Assembly (NCBI RefSeq): GCF_028128765.1
Contig: NZ_LBJG01000081.1
Span: 1-64,000, forward strand
Reading direction: 5' to 3'
Source of the DNA: Bradyrhizobium sp. CCBAU 51627
GTDB lineage: Bacteria > Pseudomonadota > Alphaproteobacteria > Rhizobiales > Xanthobacteraceae
DNA length: 64,000 bases
The notes beneath the pieces were generated by a model, which searched no databases, was not told the origin of the DNA, and worked only from the letters and a program-made list of their open reading frames with translations. Below, one piece after another: positions 44,355 through 52,302 of the stretch. Both the position numbers and the translations under genes were made by a program. How positions within the stretch are numbered: the first letter of the stretch is position 1; each line of letters begins with the position of its first letter.

Positions 44355-45830
44355 TCATCGGACCATGCTCAGCCAGGGCAGCACGACCAGCAACAGCCCG
44401 GCGAAATAGAGCACCCCGAAAACCAGGCCAAAGCCCCAGAACTGGCCCTTCCCGATGTAACCGCTGCCGTAATACATCGGCGCCGGACCGGTCGCGTAAG
44501 GCGAGATCACGCCCATCAGGCCGAGCGAATACATGCACAGCATGGCCAGCGTCGTCACGGGCAGATCGGGGATGCCGGAGCCGACCGCGAGCACCACCGG
44601 CAGAACAGCGGCCGCGTGCGAGGTGATGCTCGAAAAGAAATAGTGGATCCAGAAGAACAGCGCGACCAGCAGGATCATCGCGGTCGACGGCGCGAGCCCG
44701 GTGAGCGGTTTTGCGAATTCATTGGCGAACCATCTGATGAAGCCGATCTCGTTCAAACCCGAGGCCAGCGTCAGCAGCGAGGTGAAATAGAAGAATACTT
44801 CCCAAGCGCTCTTCTCGCTGACGATGTCGGCAAATTCGATCACGCCCGTGACCAGCATCAGCGAGATGACGATGAACACGACGGTCGTGGCGTTGACGAA
44901 GTTGGAGCCGAGGATTGGCACATGGATGTCCGGGCTCGAGCCTGCGATCCACAGGAACATCGCGAGCACGATCAGCGCCAGCATGATCCATTCGTTGCGC
45001 GACATCGGGCCCATCGCCGCGAGTTCCTTGGCGGCCCATTCGGAAATTTCAGGGCTGCGCTTCACCTCGGGACGGCAGATCACGTAGCTGAGCAGCGGAA
45101 CGAGAATCATGAGCAAAATACCGAGCGGCGCGAAGCCGACGAACCACTGGCCCCAGCTCACATCGACGCCAACCGTCTTCTTGGCGATCGCAAGCGCGGC
45201 CGCATTCGGCGCCAGCGCCGTGAAGAATAGCGAGCTCGTGATCGCGGTCGCCGCGAACGCGGTCCACATCACGTAGGTGCCGATCTTGCCCGCGGTCGGG
45301 CCCGGCTCGGAGCCATAGATGCGCGGGATGTTGCTGATGATGGGATAGACGATGCCGCCGCTGCGCGCTGTGTTGGACGGCGTCGCCGGCGCGAGCAGGA
45401 AGTCGGACATCGCGACCGCATAGCCAAGCCCGAGCGTGTTCCGCCCCAGGCGCTGGACCAGCACCAACGCGATGCGCCGGCCGAGCTGGCTCTTGCGATA
45501 GCCGATCGAGAACACGAACGCCCCGACAATCAGCCACACCGTGCTCTCGGCAAAGCCCGCCAGCATCCAACGCAGAGATTTGTTGGGATCGGCGTCGATA
45601 TAGCCACTGATGCCCGCGACCGTGAGCCCGATCAGGCCGACCGCGCCGACCGGCATCGATTCCAGGATCAGCCCGGTGATGACGGCCGCGAACACCGCGA
45701 AATAGTGCCACTGGTTGACATTGAGGCCTGCCGGCACCGGCGCCAGGTAGATCGCGAGCCACACCACCAGCGGCGCAACAAGTTTCCAGCGAAAGCCTTT
45801 CGCCTCAGATGCCTGCGAACTGGCGGTCAT
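44355..45830 (-). CDS. DASS family anion symporter (dicarboxylate type)
   Basis: 491 residues, about 11-12 transmembrane helices. The SNT motif of the DASS/CitT family appears in LAPATPSNTARSGGIVYPI, and the second half has IHYFFSSITSHAAAVLPVVLAVG, close to the paired SNT-like site. It exchanges or co-transports di- or tricarboxylates with Na+. Single gene between metNI and an enoyl-CoA hydratase gene on the same strand, with ~100 bp to the latter. Substrate not predictable. Confidence 0.9.
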   Translation of the reverse strand: MTASSQASEAKGFRWKLVAPLVVWLAIYLAPVPAGLNVNQWHYFAVFAAVITGLILESMPVGAVGLIGLTVAGISGYIDADPNKSLRWMLAGFAESTVWLIVGAFVFSIGYRKSQLGRRIALVLVQRLGRNTLGLGYAVAMSDFLLAPATPSNTARSGGIVYPIISNIPRIYGSEPGPTAGKIGTYVMWTAFAATAITSSLFFTALAPNAAALAIAKKTVGVDVSWGQWFVGFAPLGILLMILVPLLSYVICRPEVKRSPEISEWAAKELAAMGPMSRNEWIMLALIVLAMFLWIAGSSPDIHVPILGSNFVNATTVVFIVISLMLVTGVIEFADIVSEKSAWEVFFYFTSLLTLASGLNEIGFIRWFANEFAKPLTGLAPSTAMILLVALFFWIHYFFSSITSHAAAVLPVVLAVGSGIPDLPVTTLAMLCMYSLGLMGVISPYATGPAPMYYGSGYIGKGQFWGFGLVFGVLYFAGLLLVVLPWLSMVR

Positions 45831-45932
45831 GGGCCCTCCCCCTCAATCGACTGCGAATAGCCCGTTGGCCGGGCCGTTTGTCCCGGCGCGGCGTATACGG
45901 ATTGTGTGTGCCGCGATCAATGGGCAGGCCGT

Positions 45933-46739
45933 TTATCGTCCCCTGAACCGCGGCTTGCGGCGACCCAGGAAGGCCTGAAGGCCCTCCTTGTGGTCCTCAC
46001 TGAGGCTCGCCAGAGCGAATTGGTCGACATCCATATGGCTGGCGAGGTCATCCAGCGCATGCGCGAGCCGATTGACCGTCAGCTTGGTCATGGCGACCGA
46101 GAGCGGCGGCTGTGCGGCCACCTTGCGGGCCAGTTCCATGGCGGCATCGAACGCGTAGCCGGGATCGACCACCTGCTCGACCAGGCCCCATTCATAGGCC
46201 TCGTCGGCGGAGATGCGATCATCGGCCAGGATCACCGCCTGCTTGGTGCGGGCCGGCCCCATCAGATGCAGCATGCGCGGAATGCTCTGCCAGCTCATGT
46301 TCATGCCGAGCCCGATCTCGGGCACCCGAAAATGCGCATCGCTGCCCATCACGCGGAAGTCGAGCGCGACCGCAAGCGCGACACCACCGCCAATGCAAAA
46401 TCCTTCGATCGCTGCGATGGTGATCTGCTCCATCTCCTGCCAGGCGTGGGTCAGGCGCGGCCCGAGCTTGAGATGCCGCCTGAGCGCGCCGAGATCCATC
46501 TCCGTGCGGGATCGGCCTTCCGCGTCCTTCAAATCGAACCCGGCGCTGAACGTGCCCGAATTGCCTGTCAGCACCACAACTGACGTCGCCGCGTCATCCT
46601 CGAAGCTGCGCGCCGCCGCAGTGAGCTGGCGCAGCGCCTCCGGCGACATCGCATTGATGCCGTCATGGCGATCGAACCGCACCACGGCGATTCGCCCCTC
46701 CGGCCCGAGGCCTTTCTCGATCTTGATGAAGTCCTTCAT
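45933..46739 (-). CDS. Enoyl-CoA hydratase/isomerase family protein
   Basis: 268 residues, crotonase fold. The oxyanion-hole stretches are GTFSAGFDLKDAEG and AIEGFCIGGGVALAVALDFR; the position of the first catalytic Glu is near EIGLGMNMSWQ. It would hydrate or isomerise an enoyl-CoA, in fatty- or aromatic-acid breakdown. It is divergent from the nitrile hydratase operon with 121 bp between. Confidence 0.88.
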   Translation of the reverse strand: MKDFIKIEKGLGPEGRIAVVRFDRHDGINAMSPEALRQLTAAARSFEDDAATSVVVLTGNSGTFSAGFDLKDAEGRSRTEMDLGALRRHLKLGPRLTHAWQEMEQITIAAIEGFCIGGGVALAVALDFRVMGSDAHFRVPEIGLGMNMSWQSIPRMLHLMGPARTKQAVILADDRISADEAYEWGLVEQVVDPGYAFDAAMELARKVAAQPPLSVAMTKLTVNRLAHALDDLASHMDVDQFALASLSEDHKEGLQAFLGRRKPRFRGR

Positions 46740-46860
46740 GGGGAGTCTCCAAGGCTGATTTGACCCGATCGTAGCGCTTAAACGGCGTCACGAATATGGG
46801 ACTATCCGCGCAGCAACGAATGCTCGACAGGACAGGAGCATTGCGCTTAATCTTTCGGCC

Positions 46861-47484
46861 ATGAGCCACGATCACCATCATCACCACGATCATTCGGAAT
46901 TGTCGGAGACCGAGCTGCGTGTGCGCGCGCTCGAGACTGTCCTGACCGAAAAAGGTTACGTCGAGCCGGCCGCGCTCGACGCCATCATCCAGGCCTATGA
47001 GACCAAGATCGGCCCGCATAATGGCGCGCGCGTCGTCGCCAAGGCCTGGACTGATTCGGCGTTCAAGAACGCGCTGCTGGAGGACGGCAGCAAGGCGATC
47101 GGCACGCTCGGGCATGTCAGCCGCGTCGGCGATCATCTCGTCGTGGTCGAGAACACGCCCACGCGTCACAACATGGTCGTGTGCACATTGTGCTCCTGCT
47201 ATCCTTGGGAAATGCTGGGATTGCCGCCCGTCTGGTACAAGGCCTCACCCTATCGTTCGCGCGCGGTGAAGGATCCGCGCGGCGTGCTCGCCGATTTCGG
47301 CGTCAGCCTCCCGAAGGACATGGAGATCCGGGTGTGGGACTCCACCGCCGAGACCCGTTTCCTGGTGCTGCCGATGCGACCGGCGGGCACGGAAGGCTGG
47401 AGCGAGGAGCGGCTCGCCGAGCTGGTTACCCGCGACTCCATGATCGGGACCGGCTTTCCCAAGACGCCCGGAGCGCCGTCGTGA
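46861..47484 (+). CDS. nthA: Nitrile hydratase alpha subunit, cobalt type
   Basis: 207 residues. The metal-binding motif is V-C108-T-L-C111-S-C113; Thr at position two of the motif marks the cobalt class (iron enzymes have Ser). The cysteines are normally oxidised to sulfinic/sulfenic acids in the active site. It converts nitriles to amides with the beta subunit. The N-terminus is a natural His-rich run (SHDHHHHHDHSE), unusual and possibly metal-handling. Its stop overlaps the nthB GTG. Confidence 0.95.
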   Translation: MSHDHHHHHDHSELSETELRVRALETVLTEKGYVEPAALDAIIQAYETKIGPHNGARVVAKAWTDSAFKNALLEDGSKAIGTLGHVSRVGDHLVVVENTPTRHNMVVCTLCSCYPWEMLGLPPVWYKASPYRSRAVKDPRGVLADFGVSLPKDMEIRVWDSTAETRFLVLPMRPAGTEGWSEERLAELVTRDSMIGTGFPKTPGAPS

Positions 47485-48140
47485 ACGGCGTCCACGACAT
47501 GGGCGGCATGGACGGGTTCGGCAAGGTCGAGCCCGAGCCGAACGAGCCGATGTTTCACGAGGCGTGGGAGTCCCGCGTTCTGGCGATGGTGCGCGCGATG
47601 GGGGCGGCCGGCGCGTTCAACATCGACACGTCGCGCTACTATCGCGAGACGATCCCGCCGCACGTCTACCTGTCGAGTTCCTATTACAAGAAGTGGTTCC
47701 TCGGCCTTGAAGAGATGCTGATCGACAAGGGTTACCTCACCCGCGAGGAGGTCGCTGCCGGCCACGCGATGCAGCCCGGCAAGGCGCTCAAGCACGGCAA
47801 GTTCGATCTCGCCAATGTTGAGCGCGTGATGGTGCGCGGCCAATTCGCCCGCCCTGCTCCCGCCGCCGCCAAGTTCAAGATCGGCGATCGCGTCCGCGCG
47901 AAGAACATTCATCCGGCCACGCACACGCGGCTGCCGCGCTATGTGCGCGGCCATGTCGGCATTGTCGAGCTGAACCACGGCTGCCACGTCTTTCCTGATA
48001 CAGCGGCGATGGAGCGCGGCGAGCATCCACAATGGCTTTACACCGTGGTGTTTGAAGGTCGCGATCTCTGGGGCGCAGATGCTGATCCCACCCTCAAGGT
48101 CTCGATCGACGCGTTCGAGCCCTATCTGGATCCGGCGTGA
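47481..48140 (+). CDS. nthB: Nitrile hydratase beta subunit
   Basis: 219 residues from a GTG start overlapping nthA by 4 nt. The start MNGVHDMGGMDGFGKVEPEP is the classic beta-subunit N-terminus. The C-terminal SH3-like barrel has FKIGDRVRAKNIHPATHTRL and then PRYVRGHVG, with the conserved Arg residues that contact the oxidised cysteines of the alpha subunit. It forms the heterodimer with NthA. Followed by the accessory-protein gene with a 1-4 nt overlap. Confidence 0.95.
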   Translation: MNGVHDMGGMDGFGKVEPEPNEPMFHEAWESRVLAMVRAMGAAGAFNIDTSRYYRETIPPHVYLSSSYYKKWFLGLEEMLIDKGYLTREEVAAGHAMQPGKALKHGKFDLANVERVMVRGQFARPAPAAAKFKIGDRVRAKNIHPATHTRLPRYVRGHVGIVELNHGCHVFPDTAAMERGEHPQWLYTVVFEGRDLWGADADPTLKVSIDAFEPYLDPA

Positions 48141-48517
48141 TGAGCAGCAGCGCGGCTGCCGCCGCGACGGCGGGCATCTCGAGTATTCCGCGCGATGAGG
48201 ACGGCCCGGTGTTCCGGGCGCCGTGGGAAGCACATGCCTTCGCGATGGCCTTGAGCCTGCACGAGCGGGGCGTGTTTACCTGGCCCGAATGGGCCGCAGC
48301 ACTGGCCGAAGAGATCAAGCGCGCGCAGGCGGCCGGCGACCCTGATACGGGCGAGACCTACTATCTGCACTGGCTCGCCACGCTGGAGGGCCTCGTCGCG
48401 CGCAAGGGTGTCGCGTCGATGGAGACGTTGCATCGCTATCGCGACGCTTGGGACCACGCCGCGGATCGGACACCGCACGGCAAGCCGATCGAGCTGCGGC
48501 CGGAGGATTTCGGTTAG
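48140..48517 (+). CDS. Nitrile hydratase accessory protein
   Basis: 125 residues. The block FRAPWEAHAFAMALSLHERG then VFTWPEWAAAL is typical of the small nitrile hydratase accessory/activator family, which resembles the beta subunit N-terminal region and helps insert cobalt. A GTG one codon before the ATG is also open. Third gene of the operon; no separate cobalt transporter or P44k-type iron activator is nearby. A large imperfect palindrome follows. Confidence 0.88.
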   Translation: MSSSAAAAATAGISSIPRDEDGPVFRAPWEAHAFAMALSLHERGVFTWPEWAAALAEEIKRAQAAGDPDTGETYYLHWLATLEGLVARKGVASMETLHRYRDAWDHAADRTPHGKPIELRPEDFG

Positions 48518-48534
48518 GCCCACGCCTCACTCTC

Positions 48535-48669
48535 GTGTCCCGGACGCGCTATAGCGTGGAACGCTGCTGCGCAGAGCCAGGACCAGAAAGCCACCCAGCA
48601 CCATTCAGAGACACGTGCCCCGGCTCTGCGGCGTACCGCTGAAGAAGCGCTGCGCCGCGTCCGGGGCAC
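48535..48669. repeat. Large imperfect palindrome, likely a dispersed Bradyrhizobium repeat
   Basis: Outer arms GTGTCCCGGACGCG and CGCGTCCGGGGCAC, with inner arms CTGCGCAGAGCCAGGAC and GTGCCCCGGCTCTGCGG. Very similar sequence is, from memory, common between genes in Bradyrhizobium. It lies between the convergent nitrile hydratase accessory gene and queC, and could act as a bidirectional transcript end. Confidence 0.65.
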
Positions 48670-48686
48670 GGAGTATGGCGAGGCAG

Positions 48687-49400
48687 CTACCTCCCTGCCA
48701 CAAACTCCCGCCACCCCTTCGCCCGCAAACTGCACGCCGGGCACTCGCCGCAGCCGTAGCCCCAATCGTGCCGCGCGCCGCGTTCGCCGAGATAGCAAGT
48801 GTGCGACTGCTCGCGGATGAGATCGACGAGCCCCTCGCCGCCGAGATCGTGCGCGAGCTTCCACGTCGCAGCCTTGTCGATCCACATCAGCGGCGTATGC
48901 AATTCGAACTTGCGGGCCATCCCAAGCGAGAGTGCGGTCTGCATCGCACGAATGGTCTCGTCGCGGCAGTCGGGATAGCCGGAATAGTCCGTCTCGCACA
49001 TGCCGCCGACGATGTGGGTGATGCCACGGCGATATGCGAGTGCCGCCGCAAAGGTCAAGAACACGAGGTTGCGGCCCGGCACAAAGGTGTTCGGCAAGCC
49101 GTCGGCGCCCATGGCGATCGCGACGTCACGCGTCAGCGCCGTTTCGGACACGGCGGCCAGCGTCGGGATCGACAGCGTGTGGCTCTCGCCGAGTTTTGCC
49201 GCCCAGTCGGGCTGCAAGCTTTTGATGCCGTCGAACAGCCGCTCGCGGCAATCGAGCTCGACGGCGTGCCGTTGTCCGTACGCGAACCCCAACGTTTCCA
49301 CCCGCGCAAAGCGGCTCAACGCCCAGGCGAGGCAGGTGGTGGAATCCTGACCGCCGGAGAACAGCACCAGCGCCGTTTGTGATGAATATGCGTCGCTCAT
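48687..49400 (-). CDS. queC: 7-cyano-7-deazaguanine synthase (QueC)
   Basis: 237 residues. The PP-loop motif LFSGGQDSTTCL binds ATP and the C-terminal GCGECPACSLR supplies zinc-binding cysteines. It converts 7-carboxy-7-deazaguanine to the nitrile preQ0 using ammonia, on the path to queuosine in tRNA. The ATG at 49400 is taken because the 60 codons upstream lack homology. The divergent mazG starts 128 nt away. Confidence 0.95.
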   Translation of the reverse strand: MSDAYSSQTALVLFSGGQDSTTCLAWALSRFARVETLGFAYGQRHAVELDCRERLFDGIKSLQPDWAAKLGESHTLSIPTLAAVSETALTRDVAIAMGADGLPNTFVPGRNLVFLTFAAALAYRRGITHIVGGMCETDYSGYPDCRDETIRAMQTALSLGMARKFELHTPLMWIDKAATWKLAHDLGGEGLVDLIREQSHTCYLGERGARHDWGYGCGECPACSLRAKGWREFVAGR

Positions 49401-49527
49401 GGCCCGCGCTTTAGCACCTCCAGGCCCGGCGCGCCAATCGGTGGAAATCGGCCTGTTCCCGCGCGTCCCGCTGGGAACGGCGGCCCGCTTTTGGCATAAG
49501 GTTTTGGACCGAGGAGACTGCCCGCCA

Positions 49528-50382
49528 ATGACCCCTTCCCGCGACATTTCCCGCCTGATCGAGATCATGGCGGCACTGCGCACGCCGGTGACTGGCTGTC
49601 CCTGGGACCTCGAGCAGAACTTTGCGACGATTGCGCCCTACACGATCGAAGAAGCCTATGAGGTGGTCGACGCCATCGAGCGCGGCGATCTCGACGATCT
49701 CCGCGAGGAGCTCGGCGATCTCCTGCTGCAGGTGGTGTTCCACGCCCAGATGGCTTCGGAGCAAAGCGCTTTCGCTTTTGGAGACGTCGTCGAGGCCATC
49801 ACACGAAAAATGATCCGCCGCCATCCTCATGTCTTCGCCGACAAGGACGGAAATCTCGCTCCCTCGCACGTCAAGGAAGTCTGGGACCGAATCAAGGCCG
49901 AGGAGAAAGCCGAGCGCGCCGCGCGCCGGCCGCCTGAGGCAGAGCCGCCGCACAAATCGCTGCTGTCAGGCATCAGGGCCGGCCAGCCTGCGTTGACGCG
50001 CGCCATGGAGCTGCAGCGAAAAGCTTCCACCGTCGGCTTCGACTGGAACGACCCGCGCGCCGTGCTGCAAAAGATTCGCGAGGAGGCCGACGAGATCGAA
50101 GCGGCACTCGACCGGAACGACAAGCAGGAGATCGCGGAAGAGACCGGCGACCTGATGTTCGCCCTCGTCAACCTCGCCCGCCATGTCGACGCCGATCCGG
50201 AAGCCGCACTGCGTGCGACCAATGCGAAGTTCGAGCGGCGGTTTGCTTATATCGAGCGGGCGCTGGAGGCGCAGGGACGCACGCTGGAGCAGGCGTCGCT
50301 GGCGGAGATGGACGCGCTGTGGAATGCGGCGAAAGGCGAGACGAAGCCAACGTCAGAGGGACGCAAGGAAACGAGCCGCTGA
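49528..50382 (+). CDS. mazG: Nucleoside triphosphate pyrophosphohydrolase (MazG)
   Basis: 284 residues with two MazG domains. The first has CPWDLEQNFATIAPYTIEEA then YEVVDAIERGD and DLREELGDLLLQVVFHAQ (ExxED/EExxD type metal site). The second has RKASTVGFDW and EEADEIEAALD then EETGDLMFALVNLARH. It hydrolyses NTPs to NMP and PPi, cleaning the nucleotide pool and lowering ppGpp-driven effects. A GAGGAG lies 11 nt before the ATG. It ends against a hairpin shared with convergent hflX. Confidence 0.94.
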   Translation: MTPSRDISRLIEIMAALRTPVTGCPWDLEQNFATIAPYTIEEAYEVVDAIERGDLDDLREELGDLLLQVVFHAQMASEQSAFAFGDVVEAITRKMIRRHPHVFADKDGNLAPSHVKEVWDRIKAEEKAERAARRPPEAEPPHKSLLSGIRAGQPALTRAMELQRKASTVGFDWNDPRAVLQKIREEADEIEAALDRNDKQEIAEETGDLMFALVNLARHVDADPEAALRATNAKFERRFAYIERALEAQGRTLEQASLAEMDALWNAAKGETKPTSEGRKETSR

Positions 50383-50389
50383 CGCCCAA

Positions 50390-50415
50390 GTCGTCCTGGC
50401 GAAAGCCAGGACGAC
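50390..50415. terminator. Perfect hairpin with GAAA tetraloop between mazG and hflX
   Basis: GTCGTCCTGGC and GCCAGGACGAC form an 11-bp perfect stem closed by a GAAA (GNRA) loop. It starts 7 nt after the mazG stop and touches the hflX stop codon, so it can end both convergent transcripts. From memory, similar hairpins are repeated between Bradyrhizobium genes. Confidence 0.75.
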
Positions 50416-51797
50416 TATGTGGCGTGGTGCGGCACGGCGTCGAACCTGTTCACCACGATATCCCGCTTGGTCTCGTCCACCCGCACGGTCATGTCGAAGC
50501 GGCCGTCGTGCAGTTCTTTCGCCAGCACCTCGGCATTCCGATGCAGCCAGGAGATGCCGGCGCCATCGGCGGCATCGATCGAGAGATCGAGCGTGGTGCG
50601 CTTGGCGGCGAGCCGCTCCTCGATCGCGGCGAGCAGTGCATCGATGCCCTCGCCTGAGACGGCCGAGACCAGCATCGCCGGATGATCCTCCGGCCGGCGC
50701 GCCGCGATGTTCAGAAGCTCCTCGCGCTTTTCAGGCGCGTAGCGGTCGATCTTGTTCCAGACCTCGATGATGCGGCCTGAGTCATCGGGGTTGATGCCGA
50801 GCTGGCGCAGCACGGCGTCGACGTCGCTCTGCTGGGCTTCGGCATCCTCATGCGAGATGTCGCGGACGTGGAGTATGACGTCAGCCTCGAGCACCTCTTC
50901 CAGCGTGGCGCGGAAGGCGGCGACGAGCTGGGTCGGCAGGTTGGAGATGAAACCGACCGTGTCGGACAGCATTGCCTTGCCGCCATGCGGCAGGTTGAGC
51001 GCGCGCAGGGTCGGATCGAGCGTGGCAAACAGCATGTCGGCGGCCTGCACGTCGGCACGGGTCAGGCGGTTGAACAGCGTTGACTTGCCGGCATTGGTGT
51101 ACCCGACCAGAGCGACGACGCGATACGGCACGCGCTGGCGGCCGGCGCGATGCAGACGGCGTGTCGCCTGGACCTTCTTCAGTTCGCCCTCGAGCTTGGT
51201 GATGCGCTCCTGGATCAGGCGACGGTCGGCCTCGATCTGCGTCTCGCCAGGACCGCCCATGAATCCAAAACCGCCGCGCTGGCGTTCGAGATGGGTCCAC
51301 GAACGCACCAGGCGCGAGCGCTGGTAGTTGAGATGGGCGAGCTCGACCTGGAGCGAGCCTTCCTTGGTCTTGGCGCGGCGGCCGAAGATTTCGAGAATGA
51401 GCCCGGTGCGGTCGAGCACCTTGGCATGCAATTCCTTCTCGAGATTGCGCTGCTGGATCGGCGCCAGCGCACAATCCATCACCACGAGCTCGACATCGAG
51501 GGACTTGGCGAGTGCAGCGATCTCCTCGACCTTGCCCTTGCCGATGTAAGTGGCGGGCCGGATCTGGCTGATCGGCGCGATGATCGCATCGGCAATGACG
51601 AGATCGATCGCACGCGCGAGGCCTGCGGCTTCATCAAGCCGGGCCTCGGCATTGCGTTGGACATGACTTTCCGATTGCGCGTCGGCATCTGCCGCGCGCC
51701 CTCGCAAATAGGGGCCGATGACAAGCACCCGCCCCGTCTGTTTAGCCCCTGCCGACCGCGGACGGTCGGCATCCCCGTCGAAATTCCGGGGTTCCAA
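50415..51797 (-). CDS. hflX: GTPase HflX
   Basis: 460 residues. The HflX N-terminal domain (ATYIGKGKVEEIAALAKSLD ... VVMDCALAPIQQRNLEKEL, then RTGLILEIFGRRAKTKEGSL) leads to GFMGGPGETQIEADRR and the G domain with G1 GYTNAGKST, G3 DTVGFI and G4 NKID. It splits or rescues ribosomes, especially after stress. The start is a TTG at 51797, 11 nt after the hfq stop, consistent with the conserved hfq-hflX operon. The N-terminus carries a ~20-residue Arg/Asp-rich extension. Confidence 0.92.
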   Translation of the reverse strand: MEPRNFDGDADRPRSAGAKQTGRVLVIGPYLRGRAADADAQSESHVQRNAEARLDEAAGLARAIDLVIADAIIAPISQIRPATYIGKGKVEEIAALAKSLDVELVVMDCALAPIQQRNLEKELHAKVLDRTGLILEIFGRRAKTKEGSLQVELAHLNYQRSRLVRSWTHLERQRGGFGFMGGPGETQIEADRRLIQERITKLEGELKKVQATRRLHRAGRQRVPYRVVALVGYTNAGKSTLFNRLTRADVQAADMLFATLDPTLRALNLPHGGKAMLSDTVGFISNLPTQLVAAFRATLEEVLEADVILHVRDISHEDAEAQQSDVDAVLRQLGINPDDSGRIIEVWNKIDRYAPEKREELLNIAARRPEDHPAMLVSAVSGEGIDALLAAIEERLAAKRTTLDLSIDAADGAGISWLHRNAEVLAKELHDGRFDMTVRVDETKRDIVVNRFDAVPHHAT

Positions 51798-51808
51798 TCA
51801 GAGCACTC

Positions 51809-52057
51809 TCAAGCCGGCTGATCCTCGCCGCCTTCGAACAGCTGGATCGGTGCACCCGGCATGATGGTCGAGATCGCATGCTTGTAGACGAGCTGCGAAT
51901 GACCGTCGCGCCGAAGCAGCAAACAGAAATTGTCGAACCAGGTCACGATGCCCTGGAGCTTCACTCCGTTGACCAGAAAGATCGTCAGTGGCGTCTTGGT
52001 TTTGCGAACGTGATTGAGGAAGGTGTCCTGTAGGTTTTGTGCGCGGTCTGCCGCCAT
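51809..52057 (-). CDS. hfq: RNA chaperone Hfq
   Basis: 82 residues, the usual alphaproteobacterial length. The Sm1 motif is in LTIFLVNGVKLQGIVTWFDN with FCLLLRR, and the Sm2 motif is YKHAISTI. Gln8 of the proximal U-binding face is in AQNLQDTFL. Hfq hexamers pair small RNAs with mRNAs; in rhizobia it also controls nifA expression. A 245-bp gap to ntrX (52058-52302) holds no other gene and must contain its promoter. Confidence 0.97.
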   Translation of the reverse strand: MAADRAQNLQDTFLNHVRKTKTPLTIFLVNGVKLQGIVTWFDNFCLLLRRDGHSQLVYKHAISTIMPGAPIQLFEGGEDQPA

Positions 52058-52302
52058 TGTTTTTTTCTCGCTTTGAGTTTCTTTTTATTGCGCCGGCTGC
52101 GGCCCCGTTCTGCAAGTTTGGGGCCTTCATCCGGTTGCCGTCCCTCTGAGATCCCCCTCTAGGGAACAGCAGGTTGATTAGAAGGCAGGCGGACCTATTA
52201 GGCAAGCCGGTTCAAGCGGCAGGACGCGCCCTAATTCTCCGAAAAACTACGGAAATCGAGCTTTTTCCCGGATATCGCCCGTGCCCGCAGCGCGCGCGGG
52301 CC

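Noticed and set aside
48140..49400. nthABE and queC as one operon
   Set aside because: They are convergent and separated by a large palindrome, so they cannot share a transcript.
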